A stretch of DNA of 64,000 nt, taken from Prevotella sp. (GTDB taxonomy: Bacteria; Bacteroidota; Bacteroidia; Bacteroidales; Bacteroidaceae). The position numbers and the translations under genes are program-made. Below, one piece after another: positions 35,864 to 45,600 of this stretch. The DNA lies in NCBI GenBank assembly GCA_017458225.1, contig JAFTFX010000013.1, forward strand, positions 62,001 through 126,000, in the 5' to 3' direction. Position 1 is the stretch's first letter, and every line of letters starts with the position of its first letter. Under the pieces are notes generated by a model that did no database searches, was not told where the DNA came from, and saw nothing but the letters and a program-made list of their open reading frames with translations.

Positions 35864-36580
35864 TTACCAAATACTCAGTTGTTTTGGCATCACACTAATC
35901 ACTTCATTTTTAATTCCCTCTTTCGGAGTACTTTTTATTTCTGTTACTCTTCGAACAGCATTTGACACATACCACATCATAACTGGTGGTACAGCATTTC
36001 CAATAGCTTTATACTGCCGGATTTGCGAAACGCTATCAAGTATGAACGAATCTGGGAAAGACTGTATACGGGCCGCTTCACGTGTTGAGAAACGTCTATA
36101 CCTATCACCTACCATAAATACGGGATCTGTACTATTTAAACTTACTTTAGCTAGATGAGCACTTATGGTATTACATGGCTCATCAAGTCGCATAACCCGG
36201 CCCTTATTCATTTTCTCTTTAACTGCTTTCATTCCAGCCACAGCCTTTTCGCTAAAGAAGAGATTTTCATTTTTATTTTCTTCTTCCATAATAACATCGC
36301 CCAAGACCTTGCGATTCTGATTTGTCAGAGATTGGAGGAAAGAAAAGCTTCTAAAATCTTCCATATCACGAAAGCCTACAATAATAACACGTTCTCGCTT
36401 TTGAGGAACGCCGAACTCCCATGCATTTAATAGCTTATAGGTAATGATGTATCCTGCATCCCTAAATTCTTTTAAAATCATAGGGAATGCTTGTCCATTA
36501 TTGGCAGAAAGTAATCCTTTGACGTTGATGTCGCGGGCAACTTTGATTATGTTTTTGTGTTCAAAAATATTTCTACACAT
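35864..36580 (-). pseudogene. Truncated C5-cytosine DNA methyltransferase (C-terminal part)
   Basis: 238 codons remain. Present: a degraded motif VI (NVKGLLSANNGQAF), motif VIII (QKRERVIIVG), a target-recognition region, motif IX (RRFSTREAARIQSFPDSF) and motif X (YKAIGNAVPPVMMWYVSNAV). Absent: motif I (SAM-binding FxGxGG) and the catalytic PCQ motif IV, so it cannot methylate as it stands. An in-frame stop lies only five codons upstream of the ATG. AT-rich codon use differs from the flanking genes. It is the last gene of an AT-rich restriction-modification remnant inserted before porX. Confidence 0.85.
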
Positions 36581-36585
36581 GACAC

Positions 36586-36846
36586 CTACATGTTGTTATT
36601 CAACATCAAAGCGATTCCTTCAATATTATTCTTATCTAAGCATTCTATAGCCACCTCATCCCCTTTTACGTCAGCTACAAATGGAATACCTTCTTTGGTA
36701 TAAATATATTTCACTCCAATTGATGCCTTGATTTCTACCCCATTCAATCCAAAGGTATAATTGCAAGTCAAAGGCGTGGGCAGTACGTATCTGCTATTAT
36801 GTTTAATTGCTGTAAGGTATTCTCCTATTAATGTAAGTTCAGTCAT
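36586..36846 (-). CDS. Small protein of unknown function in the restriction-modification remnant
   Basis: 86 aa, no signal peptide and no membrane helix; AT-rich like its neighbours. It lies between the HNH nuclease gene (15 bp) and the truncated methyltransferase (5 bp), so the three read as one transcript. A beta-rich middle (TFGLNGVEIKASIGVKYIYT) suggests a small fold. No helix-turn-helix is evident, so it is not an obvious controller protein. Not recognised. Confidence 0.6.
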   Translation of the reverse strand: MTELTLIGEYLTAIKHNSRYVLPTPLTCNYTFGLNGVEIKASIGVKYIYTKEGIPFVADVKGDEVAIECLDKNNIEGIALMLNNNM

Positions 36847-36861
36847 ACACGGCTATTGTTA

Positions 36862-37650
36862 TTATTTATTAAAAACCATATCGCGATGCCATTCCAAAAA
36901 AGCAGGATTTGGAAAATATTTATTTGGCATTGATAGTTGCATGCCTTCAATGCTTGCAAAATAGCGAGCGTAATATTCCTTGCTGATGTTACTTTTCAAA
37001 TAATCAGAAAGTATTACCTTACCCTCATTGGTAAAAGATATAAGTCCTTTGTCAAAAGATTGGTCATATAATGATGATAAGCAAATGCCGTTTTCAGGAT
37101 TAAGCCTTTCCACCTCATTTTTTGACCAAGGTATTATGTGGCTGGCAACTAACAGTTGGCTAACATCTATTCCCGTCAATGCACACTTGCCATCATAGTT
37201 AGCAAGAACCATCTTACGAAAGAAGTTTTGGTTCACACGTGTTTTTATCATTCGCATTCGTGTTTCTCCCTTTACGTAGTCTGGAATATTGGTCAGGATT
37301 TCTTTGTATTTACTTTCAATGTCCGTGTTTTGATATTCCGCAAGAATCTTTTCACTTTCAAAAATAAGACCTTCTTGATTGTTATAGAACCCGTCCCAAT
37401 ATGGTTGACATTGTTTCCTATGATCTCCGAGAGCTTTTATACCTCGCTCAATCAACATAGGATCGCAAGATGCGAAATTGTTCAAACGCATAGCAACACT
37501 ATTGTTTGTACGTCCCATAATGTTCGCGAGTTCATTAACCTCTGGGGTACGATGATCCATTTTACCAAAAGGTAATTTGAAGTACAAATTGAGAACTACA
37601 ATCATCTCATCTCGTGACCATCTGTCTCCTTTATTTGGCTTTGTTCTCAT
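36862..37650 (-). CDS. HNH-type restriction endonuclease-like protein
   Basis: 262 aa. An N-terminal helical region (RWSRDEMIVVLNLYFKLPFG, then GRTNNSVAMRLNNFA, HTH-like) is followed by an HNH domain (about residues 155-215): CALTGIDVSQLLVASHIIPW, LNPENGICLSSLYDQSFD and GLISFTNEGKV, the pattern of HNH nucleases of restriction systems. AT-rich composition. It shares an operon with a broken cytosine methyltransferase; an active nuclease without its methylase would be harmful, so it may be inactive, solo or methylation-directed (inference). Own promoter at 37717-37748. Confidence 0.85.
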   Translation of the reverse strand: MRTKPNKGDRWSRDEMIVVLNLYFKLPFGKMDHRTPEVNELANIMGRTNNSVAMRLNNFASCDPMLIERGIKALGDHRKQCQPYWDGFYNNQEGLIFESEKILAEYQNTDIESKYKEILTNIPDYVKGETRMRMIKTRVNQNFFRKMVLANYDGKCALTGIDVSQLLVASHIIPWSKNEVERLNPENGICLSSLYDQSFDKGLISFTNEGKVILSDYLKSNISKEYYARYFASIEGMQLSMPNKYFPNPAFLEWHRDMVFNK

Positions 37651-37716
37651 TATCTAAATTACTTGTTCTAATCAAGCACCGTATATTTTTTGGCCATGTT
37701 TCAATGAATTTGCCTG

Positions 37717-37748
37717 CAAAATTAACTATTATTTGGGAGTATCCCAAA
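37717..37748 (-). promoter_or_regulatory. Promoter of the restriction-modification remnant with overlapping palindrome
   Basis: Minus strand: TTTG (37745-37748), a 20-bp spacer and TAATTTTG (37717-37724). A perfect palindrome TTTGGGA-GTA-TCCCAAA (37732-37748) covers the -33 box, which is the position of a repressor or controller site. Confidence 0.8.
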
Positions 37749-37785
37749 GAATTTACTTTCTTTGACTATATCCAAATTGCATATT

Positions 37786-40700
37786 TTACCAGAAGTCCTC
37801 ATCGAAGATGTCTCTATTGTTATTGCGTGGCTGTTGGGCCGGTGCCTGCTGTTCGTCATCAGACTGTTCCTCTTCAGCCTCCTCTTCCTGTTCGATTGTT
37901 TCCGGCACATCCAGCAGTTCCTCGTTGCTGATCTGCAGCGGTGCGAAGGTACGCTCGTAGAACTCGTCGTAGTCCTTATAGCTATAACGGGAACCTATCA
38001 TATTCAAGTTGTGTTCACTGATAACCAGACTTCGGCAACCACGCAGTTTCTCCACCATCGCCGGGTCGGCATAAAGTTTGCGAGCATATTGCAACGCTTC
38101 GTCGAAGTTCAGGAAGCCACTGATGAGCATTCTGCTGATGCCTGGCTGACGGTCAACGCTAATGTCGAAGTTGCGCACCATGAAGTTGGCAAAGTTATAG
38201 CGCGCCATCTCGAAGAGCAGCTGGTTCTCCTGTGCGGCAATGTAGGCCAGCAGTTCGTAGGAGTCATCAGCCGGTCGGGTGGCAGCAGTCAACTTCAGTG
38301 AGTCTGGCTGATAGGCCAGCACGAAGAGGAACGGCAACATGCGGTCGGCCGACAGCGTATCAGTGGCAGCAGAATCTTCAGCCAGTGTCAGGTCGCGTCG
38401 TTCCCAAACCTCATTCAGGTCGAACTTACCGCCATAGAGGGGCCGTCCCTCCTGTACACCTTTGATGATCATACCAGCCATTTCCGACACCTCGCTCTGC
38501 GGATATTTGTCAACCACCTGCTTCAGTTGTTCCAGACAGCCTTTGGCATCGCCCTCGTTGAGCAGACTAAGTCCGTTGATAAAGAGGAACTTTGGCCGGT
38601 TCTCGCCCAAGGGGAAGCGCTCTGCCGAGAGTTGCGCATTGCTTTTCACCTCTGCATAGCGGCTCTGCTTGAACGCATCGTAGGTGGCTGCATAGATAGA
38701 ATCTTCGATATGCACGCCGAAACGGGCATTCTCTACATAATACGGATCGCTGAGCAGAATAGTCCAGTCGCTCTCAGGGAAGTCATTCTTCAGATGCTCC
38801 AGACACTCGTTGGCCTTATCCGTCTCGCCCAGTCGCGAGTAGAGCAAGAACAGGTGATACCAAGCCTCATCGTTATGTTCATAGTCGGGGAAGGTGGCCG
38901 TCAGACGAATCAGCTGTTTCTCCGACAGGCGCAAAGGCTTGCTCCGACGAGCGTTCTCCATTGTTGAATTGTCCAATTTGTCTTTAAAGATGATGCCCGA
39001 ATGGAACAGTCCGTCCATGATCAGCACGTTGCTGGCCGCAATCTGCTCTTCCGTGAACGGAATCTGAGCCAGATAGTACTCACGCTTGTGGGGATCGTTC
39101 TGCGCACTGTCTGTCTTAGCCGCTTCAGCCGCAGCTATCGAGTCATTCATGGCCTCAACGGCAGCTATCGAGTCAGCAAAGGCCTGCTCTTGCTCAGCAT
39201 TCTCAAAGTTGGTAGAAGCCACCACCGTCTGGTTGGCACGCCGCCAGTTGTCCACGTTCTCACGCTTGCCCCACTGCTTCTCAAACTGCTGCTTACCCTG
39301 ACTGATAGCCATTGGGTTGTAGAAATACCAAAGCCCGTTCTGCTGTGTGTTTGGGGTCTGCGGCGTTGTGGGCTGTTTGTTACGATTGCCCTCAGCGCCC
39401 TGCTTCTGCAGTGTTTTCTCCACTTCTTCCTCGCGTGCTTTGTCGCGTTCCTCCTTTTCCTTTCTTTTCAGCTCCTCTATCACGCGGTCGATGGCAGCGT
39501 TGCGGTCGGCTTCCGACATCCGGGCCAGTTCCTGCAGTGAGTCCTGCAGGTGAACGGCATCGGTATGGGGCACCAGTTCGTCGAGTACCTTCGAGCGGCG
39601 CGACAGCTCTTCGTAGTCGGGACGGTCCTTGTCCAAGAGTCCGATGGCCTCGCCATAGCAGCGCTGTGCATCGTTGTAGCGCTCAACATCCCAGTACAGA
39701 TCGCCCAGTCTGAGCAGCAGCACACCTTTCTCAATGCCGCTGCGCGTAGCCTTCTTGTTGCCTTCCTCATAGGCTCCGATAGCCCGCATCGTGTCGTTCT
39801 GCGCCAGATAGATATTACCGATGGCGTAGTAGACCTGATCCAGATAGTCCTTGTTGTTGTCATTGGCTGCCATCCGCTTCAATCGGGAAATCATTTTCTT
39901 GGCATTGCCCTTCGCCATCACCTCTGTCTGGGCAATGCGTGCGTTGAACTCCGTCTCGTAAGGCGGATTCTGACGGGTCACTCGCTGATAGCACTTGTAT
40001 GCCTCTTGGCGATGGCCCAGGGCAGCCTCCATCTGTGCCATGAGGAACCACATGCGTGCCTTTTGGTTCTTGCGGCTCTCGTGTTTGATGGCTTTGCGCA
40101 GATAGGGAATGGCGCGTTCAAATTCGCCAGTCTTCACATAGTAGTTGGCAAACACATAGTCCCAGTCGTTCTTGGCCTTATAGTGAATAGAGTCGCGCGC
40201 GGTGTTGCGAATCACGTCCTCAGCATCATAGAGCCAGTCGAGCTCCATGTAGCTGCGAGCCAGCCAAGCGCGCGCAATGCCGTTGATGGCAGGCTGCGTC
40301 TGGTAGAGGCGCGACATGTAGGAGAAGGTGGCAGCAGCCTCGTCGAACTCACCCTTCTGGAACTGCGACTTGCCCAGCATGAGCCAAGCCTTCCATATAA
40401 AAGGGTTATACTCGCGGCGCGACAGCCACTCTTTGTCCTTGTCGGTCTTGCGGCGCGACTTTTTCCATTCAGGCCGCGCCTTGATGCTGTGCAGCTTGAT
40501 GGCTTTCTCGCTCTTCTCGATAGCACGGTCGAAATTGCCTTTTCCCAAGTCGCGGCTGGCCTTGTTGCCCACCGTGTAGAGGGGCAGCAGTTCTGTGAAG
40601 TTGTCCTTGTTGCCTTTCTCTTTCTCCAGTTCGCCGTCGATGTAGGCCTGCGAACCATTGAAGTAGGTGTTATAGCGTGCATTGAACGAATGCCACCACC

Positions 40701-40800
40701 GGTTACGGGCATTGTTCTTGTGCGTAGAACAGCCTGTCACTGCCAAGACGACAATGACCACGCCAACCAATATATGAACCTTTCTACGCAATCTGTTCAC
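37786..40800 (-). CDS. porW: PorW/SprE-type T9SS lipoprotein (TPR)
   Basis: 1004 aa from a GTG start at 40800. Lipoprotein signal with lipobox VTGC (about residues 21-24), then RNRWWHSFNARYNTYFNG, a family hallmark. Many TPR-like helix pairs follow (about 40-400 and 560-800), with a Glu/Gln-rich linker (about 445-500) and an acidic tail ending FDEDFW. PorW/SprE is needed for stability of the T9SS and, in gliding species, for motility (family knowledge). With porX 2 kb away it marks a T9SS-capable cell. The start codon lies inside a 7-bp repeat (GTGAACA, GTGAATA, GTGAACA), so translation initiation may be affected by repeat number. Confidence 0.9.
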   Translation of the reverse strand: MNRLRRKVHILVGVVIVVLAVTGCSTHKNNARNRWWHSFNARYNTYFNGSQAYIDGELEKEKGNKDNFTELLPLYTVGNKASRDLGKGNFDRAIEKSEKAIKLHSIKARPEWKKSRRKTDKDKEWLSRREYNPFIWKAWLMLGKSQFQKGEFDEAAATFSYMSRLYQTQPAINGIARAWLARSYMELDWLYDAEDVIRNTARDSIHYKAKNDWDYVFANYYVKTGEFERAIPYLRKAIKHESRKNQKARMWFLMAQMEAALGHRQEAYKCYQRVTRQNPPYETEFNARIAQTEVMAKGNAKKMISRLKRMAANDNNKDYLDQVYYAIGNIYLAQNDTMRAIGAYEEGNKKATRSGIEKGVLLLRLGDLYWDVERYNDAQRCYGEAIGLLDKDRPDYEELSRRSKVLDELVPHTDAVHLQDSLQELARMSEADRNAAIDRVIEELKRKEKEERDKAREEEVEKTLQKQGAEGNRNKQPTTPQTPNTQQNGLWYFYNPMAISQGKQQFEKQWGKRENVDNWRRANQTVVASTNFENAEQEQAFADSIAAVEAMNDSIAAAEAAKTDSAQNDPHKREYYLAQIPFTEEQIAASNVLIMDGLFHSGIIFKDKLDNSTMENARRSKPLRLSEKQLIRLTATFPDYEHNDEAWYHLFLLYSRLGETDKANECLEHLKNDFPESDWTILLSDPYYVENARFGVHIEDSIYAATYDAFKQSRYAEVKSNAQLSAERFPLGENRPKFLFINGLSLLNEGDAKGCLEQLKQVVDKYPQSEVSEMAGMIIKGVQEGRPLYGGKFDLNEVWERRDLTLAEDSAATDTLSADRMLPFLFVLAYQPDSLKLTAATRPADDSYELLAYIAAQENQLLFEMARYNFANFMVRNFDISVDRQPGISRMLISGFLNFDEALQYARKLYADPAMVEKLRGCRSLVISEHNLNMIGSRYSYKDYDEFYERTFAPLQISNEELLDVPETIEQEEEAEEEQSDDEQQAPAQQPRNNNRDIFDEDFW

Positions 40801-40819
40801 TATTCACTGTTCACTATTC
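40794..40819. repeat. 7-bp tandem repeat spanning the porW start
   Basis: TTCACTA/TTCACTG units on the plus strand, about three, overlapping the GTG start of porW and the 3' end of the upstream small gene. Confidence 0.7.
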
Positions 40820-41031
40820 TCTAAAACGCTTTCCCCTGTCTGATTATTGCCTTCCCGCCGTTTTTTCTCATCCATCAGACAGGCTATCTTGCACGATCCG
40901 TCGGCCATGCTGCTGCAGGTGGAGCAGTCGTGCCCCTCCACGATGGGTTCTTCCTTTCCGCCGATAGAAGTGAGAGCGGCAAGGATGCCTAAGGCCACAA
41001 TGGCAATGATGCAGATGAGGGCGAAGGACAT
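40804..41031 (-). CDS. Small membrane protein with Cys-rich tail
   Basis: 75 aa from the ATG at 41031; an upstream in-frame start at 41109 lies inside aroA and is rejected. One transmembrane helix (about 3-22, ALICIIAIVALGILAALTSI) is followed by a cytoplasmic or periplasmic Cys cluster: DCSTCSSMADGSCKIACLM. Four cysteines in this spacing could bind a metal or an Fe-S cluster. It sits between aroA (26 bp) and porW (3 bp) on the same strand. Function unknown. Confidence 0.75.
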   Translation of the reverse strand: MSFALICIIAIVALGILAALTSIGGKEEPIVEGHDCSTCSSMADGSCKIACLMDEKKRREGNNQTGESVLENSEQ

Positions 41032-41057
41032 AGTGTAGTTGAGAGTTGATGGGATGG

Positions 41058-42338
41058 TTAAAAATCGTGTTCCGCTATCTGGAAGCCGGCTTTCTGCAGG
41101 TCGTCCCAATAGTGAGGATAGGATTTTGTGACCACATGGGGATTGTTGATAGCGATGGGCTGCTTCAGCACTACAGGGCTGAAAGCCAGTGCCATGCGGT
41201 GATCTTCGTAGGTGTCGATAGCTGGCAGTTCCTGTGCCTCACAGCGTTCGCCGTCCCATAGCAGTTCGCAGTCGTTCACGTCGTGCAGCACAAAGCCCAG
41301 CTTGCGCATCTCTGTCTTCAGGGCCTCAATGCGGTCGGTCTCTTTAATCTTCAGTGTTCTGAGTCCCGTGAAGTGGAAGGGAATGTTCATCATGGCACAC
41401 GTCACCACGAAAGTCTGCGCCAAGTCGGGAGAGTTCACAAAGTCGTATTCCAGTCGCGACACGCAGTGGCCGTTTTTCTTGATGGTAACGGTGGTGGGTG
41501 TTCCTGGCTTCTTTGTCTGGAAGAGGGTCTTAACGCCCAGCAGACTGAAGATGTAGCGAACCGACGAGTCACCCTGTTTCGAGCCGTCCATCAGTCCTTC
41601 CAGTTTCACCTGTATGCCTGGCTGTTCAGACAGAGCCACCATTTCATACCAATAGGACGCGGCACTCCAGTCGTTTTCTATATAATAAGGTTTAGGCTGA
41701 TAGGGCTGGGGCTTCACCGTGATGGTGTCGGCAGCCGTCCACTCGGCATCGGCTCCAAACTCGCGCATGGTCCAGAGGGTCAGGTCTATATAGGGACGCG
41801 AAATGATTTCGCCCGTCAGCCGCAGTTCCAGTCCTTTGCTCAGCACCGGACCAATCATCAGCAGGGCCGAGATGAACTGCGAACTCACGTTGCCGGCTAT
41901 CTCTATCGCGCCACCATCCAGCTGTTTTCCTTTAATCAAGAGCGGCGGAAAGCCCTCTTCACCGGCATAGCTGATATCGGCACCCAGCAGCCGCAGGGCA
42001 TCAACAAGTATTTTGATGGGCCGATGCTTCATGCGCTCCGTGCCTGTCAGCAAGTGGGCATCGCCCACCGTGGCAGCCAGATAGGCCGTCATGAAGCGCA
42101 TGGCCGTGCCTGCTGCCTTGATATTGATTTCGTGGGGCATGGTGCGCAGGGCGCGCACAATGACTTCGGTATCGTCGCAATCACTCAGGTTTTCGGGCAG
42201 CGTCATGGCATCAAAGCCGGCGCTGCCGCGATGGGCCAGTGCGCAGATGATGAGTGCACGATTGGAGATGCTCTTCGATGCCGGAAGCTTCACAACAGTT
42301 TCAAGCACGGAAGGAGCGGTCAGCTTATATTGTTTCAT
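41058..42338 (-). CDS. aroA: 3-phosphoshikimate 1-carboxyvinyltransferase (EPSP synthase)
   Basis: 426 aa. Joins PEP to shikimate-3-phosphate in the common aromatic amino acid pathway. Visible: LPASKSISNRALII near the N-terminus (substrate-binding Lys/Ser/Arg), NIKAAGTAMRFMTAYLA, the SSQFISALLM block, an acidic catalytic segment DFVNSPDLAQTF, and the C-terminal LKIKETDRIEALKTEMRKLG with EDHRMALAFS. Own canonical promoter at 42362-42393. Other aro genes are not next to it. Confidence 0.96.
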   Translation of the reverse strand: MKQYKLTAPSVLETVVKLPASKSISNRALIICALAHRGSAGFDAMTLPENLSDCDDTEVIVRALRTMPHEINIKAAGTAMRFMTAYLAATVGDAHLLTGTERMKHRPIKILVDALRLLGADISYAGEEGFPPLLIKGKQLDGGAIEIAGNVSSQFISALLMIGPVLSKGLELRLTGEIISRPYIDLTLWTMREFGADAEWTAADTITVKPQPYQPKPYYIENDWSAASYWYEMVALSEQPGIQVKLEGLMDGSKQGDSSVRYIFSLLGVKTLFQTKKPGTPTTVTIKKNGHCVSRLEYDFVNSPDLAQTFVVTCAMMNIPFHFTGLRTLKIKETDRIEALKTEMRKLGFVLHDVNDCELLWDGERCEAQELPAIDTYEDHRMALAFSPVVLKQPIAINNPHVVTKSYPHYWDDLQKAGFQIAEHDF

Positions 42339-42361
42339 AGACAGTATTTCTATTTTTCATG

Positions 42362-42393
42362 CAAATGTAGGAATAATATCTTATCTATCCAAA
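42362..42393 (-). promoter_or_regulatory. Promoter of aroA
   Basis: Minus strand: TTTG (42390-42393), a 20-bp spacer and TACATTTG (42362-42369), 23 bp before the ATG. Confidence 0.85.
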
Positions 42394-42510
42394 CATCATC
42401 TACAGAAAATAAGGAAGCTTTAATATATTTTTTCAAAATGAATGATGCAGACAATTTGGCAACTACCTATTTATTAAGAGGTTACTTCTCCCAAAAATTT
42501 TCTTCTGCTT

Positions 42511-42656
42511 GGGAGAAAAACTCCGAACGTCCCGGAGTAATTCTCCAAACGTCTCGGAGTAAAACTCCAAATGTCCCGGAGTAATTCTCCGAATGTCCCG
42601 TAGTAAAACTCCAAACGTCGCGTAGTGTTACTCCGGAAGTCCCGTGGTGTTACTCC
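42511..42656. repeat. Array B: 22-bp tandem repeat, six full units and one partial, each with a hairpin core
   Basis: Units start at 42511, 42533, 42555, 42577, 42599, 42621 and 42643 (partial). Consensus core GGAGTAAAACTCC (5-bp stem), followed by a linker AAACGTCC. The core middle alternates AAAAC, AATTC, AAAAC, AATTC, AAAAC, GTTAC, GTTAC. The array overlaps the 3' end of the nuclease-helicase gene: its stop and last codons come from units 6-7. The rest fills the spacer before the aroA promoter. Confidence 0.95.
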
Positions 42657-45600
42657 GTGTGAAGTTTCCTGCCACATAGCGGTCGAGACCGACGCGAACG
42701 AAACTGTCACGACTGCGCAGATAGTCGAGCAACTGGCTGAACACCTTGTCGGCAGCCAGCAACTCATCGTTGCCGAACAGCAGCAGATGCTCGCGTGCAC
42801 GGGTCATGGCCACGTTCAGCTTACGGTCAATCAAGTGGCCGTTCTCCTCGAACACATGGTCGGTGAGGAAGCGCAGTTGGTAGTATTGCTGAATGGTGAA
42901 GCCATAGATGATGTAGTCACGCTGACTGCCCTGGAACCGTTCCACGGTGTCGACGGTAACTGCCTGCAGGTCGGGTATGCCGTAGGATTCAAAAGCCTGT
43001 CGGACGGCAGCTATCTGATTGCGGTAGGGAACAATCACGCCCACGGTCTGTGCCGCTGAGAAGTGGTCTCTGTTCAGTTCGTAAATTCTTGCAACGGTTG
43101 CGGCAATCGCCTCGGCCTCGTTCTGGTTCACCTTGTCAGACGGGCTCTCTGCAGGCGCAGCTATCGACACAAAGACCATGCGACGGGTCTGCAGCAGGTC
43201 GTCAATGCCGTTTGTGCCTGTGGCTTTCGCCGTCAGGGCTCGCTGCTGGTGGGAACAAGGCACCTCGGTGAGCCGCCCTTCATAGAAAGCATGGTTGGGG
43301 AAGTCGGCTATATCGTGGTGCATGCGGCCCTGACGGGTCAGCATGTAGACGATGTGCTCGTCGGTGCGATAGGCCTTCAGCAGGCGTTCGAACAGCGACA
43401 GCCTGCAGTCGGTCAGTCCGATGCCCTGCAGCAACTCGTCGTCCACCCGTGAGTCATTAGCATCTTGCTGTACCACGGCCGGCAACTGTTTATGGTCGCC
43501 GATGAGCACCAGTTTGCGGATAGCCGACTGTTCTGCCGATGTTGTGGCACTCATCAGTGTCATCAGGTGGGGTTCCAGAATCTGCGATGCCTCGTCGATG
43601 ACGGCCAAGTCGAACTGTTTGATGCGGAAGAGCGACGCTGCCGAACTGAGGGCTGTCGTCGTTCCAACGAAGACACGAGTCTGCTGGATGGTCTGCCGCA
43701 GACTGTCCACATGGGGGCAGTCGGCGGCTTTCGTCTCCAGCAGGTAGGGCACGTACTCTTTCTCGCAGGAATAGCGGCCTCCTATCCGGATGAAGTCGAG
43801 ACCCTGTTCCACCAGCTTGCTGCAAATCTCGTCGACAGCCCTGTTGGTATAGGCCATCAGCAGCACCGACGAATCGGGCTCGCACAGTTCTTCTTGCAGG
43901 GTGGTCATCAGTCCAAACGAGGTCTTTCCCGTGCCTGGAGGGCCTATAATCAAGAACAGATCGCGGGCTTGCTTCACGCGCAACGCCAGCTGGTTGAACG
44001 CTCCATAATCGCCACGCAGCGTGAGCGACTCGTCATAGCAGGGCCGGCGCTGCAGCATGAGCAGGTCGCGCCGTGCCTGGGGGGCCGACAGGAAAGCATG
44101 CATGCCCCGATAGAGCGCGGTGAACGACGACTCAAAGAAGTCGTGCTCGATGGCCCAACGGCAGTCTTTCTGATACCAGAACACATGCACATCGGCCTGC
44201 ATGGCCCGCAGATTCAAAACGATGCGCCCCTCGGCAATATCTTCCACCGTGCAGCGGAACACCATCGTCCGACGGGCATCGGGCTCGCTACCCTCCTCGT
44301 AGGGATAGAGCACCACGATGTCGCCCTTGCGAAAGTTGGCCACATCGTTGTCGGGACGCGACGGCAACCGAAGTTCCAGTCGGCTCACCTTCCCGTGATC
44401 GGTCTCCTTCGGCGAGACCATTTCCAGATCGCAAAAGATATTGCCTGCCTGCAATTTCACGTCGAGCTGACTGTACCACTTGTCGGCAAAGCCAGAGTTC
44501 TCCTTGGTCTGCGTACCCACCTTTGCCAACAGGTGCTCGGTCTCAATGAAGGTAAGAAAGCGCAGATAATAGGCTCGCTCCAAGGGCGTTGCCTGATGGA
44601 TGGGCTGCAGCAGTTCCTCTATCTGCGGTCGCTGGTAGACATTCCAGAGCACGCCGCCGCTCTTGTTCGTATTCAGACTGTCGGCCGTCAACTGTTCCAG
44701 CACATGGATGCCGCCTCGCGAAAAGTTGTATTCGTTGGCAACGATGCCGTTTCTCACCTGCAAGGCCTTGTAGACCAGCTGGGGCGCATAGCCCTGACTG
44801 ATCAGGCCGTTCTTATAGCGCGAATAGAGCAGGAAAGACGACAAGCCGAAGTTGTTTTTCTCGAACTGCGCCCGATAGTTGTAGCGCAACAACACGCTGT
44901 ACAACAGCATCTGCACGTAGTGCTTCTCCTGTACGACGGGTGTATCGGGATCCTGTTGCGGATAGCCGCCCTTCCCTGATTTCTGCTCAATCAGGATTTT
45001 CTGATCCAGCTGCAGGAAGTCCATACGTCCCTGCAGACCCAGCATTTCCGAGAAGAACGAGGGCTCCACCATGACGTTCCGGGGGGTGAAGTCGGACACG
45101 TGTTTCCTGAGCCCTTCGCGCAATGCATGCCGAATGTTCAGCTGCTGATTCTGGGCCTGCTGGTGGAAATCGCGGTCCAGCGGTGTGGTCAGCAGGGCCA
45201 GTCCGTTGTTGCGGAAGAAGGTCTTAATGCTGTCGGCGTAGGTCTGCTGTTCCTCCATCTGGCAGAGTTCCTCATCGAGAAACTGACTGGCCAGATTTCC
45301 CAGCACGATGGCCGATGTCTGCACAGCCGGTTTCAACTTGTTCAGCAGGTGAAGCCAAGGGGAGACAGTAAACGACTCGAAGCAGGCGGCCACAGCCGAG
45401 ATATCAACCAGATAGTCGGGTTCGTAGATGACAAGCTCCGGATAGGCCACGCCCTCTACTATACGGGGATGGATCAGGTTCAACTGGCTTCCCTTTGCAA
45501 GCAGGGGCATCAGGTATAGCCAATCCCAGTCGTAGGGCGTATGTTCGTTTTTTTCCAGGCAGACGGTCATATTCTCTGCACCTTCCTGATCGGCTCTTAC

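Noticed and set aside
36586..36846. The missing N-terminal half of the methyltransferase
   Set aside because: The 86-aa frame has no SAM-binding or PCQ motif and is closed by its own stop; it is a separate small frame.
41032..41109. Longer start of the small Cys-rich membrane protein
   Set aside because: It would overlap the end of aroA and precede the membrane helix with a non-hydrophobic tail.
42438..42584. 48-codon plus-strand frame beside array B
   Set aside because: More than a third is encoded by the 22-bp repeat and no promoter or family is seen; chance frame.
42511..42656. CRISPR array
   Set aside because: Units of 22 bp follow each other without unique spacers, and no cas genes are near. 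The same holds for 10714-10776, 25963-26025 and 63762-63893.
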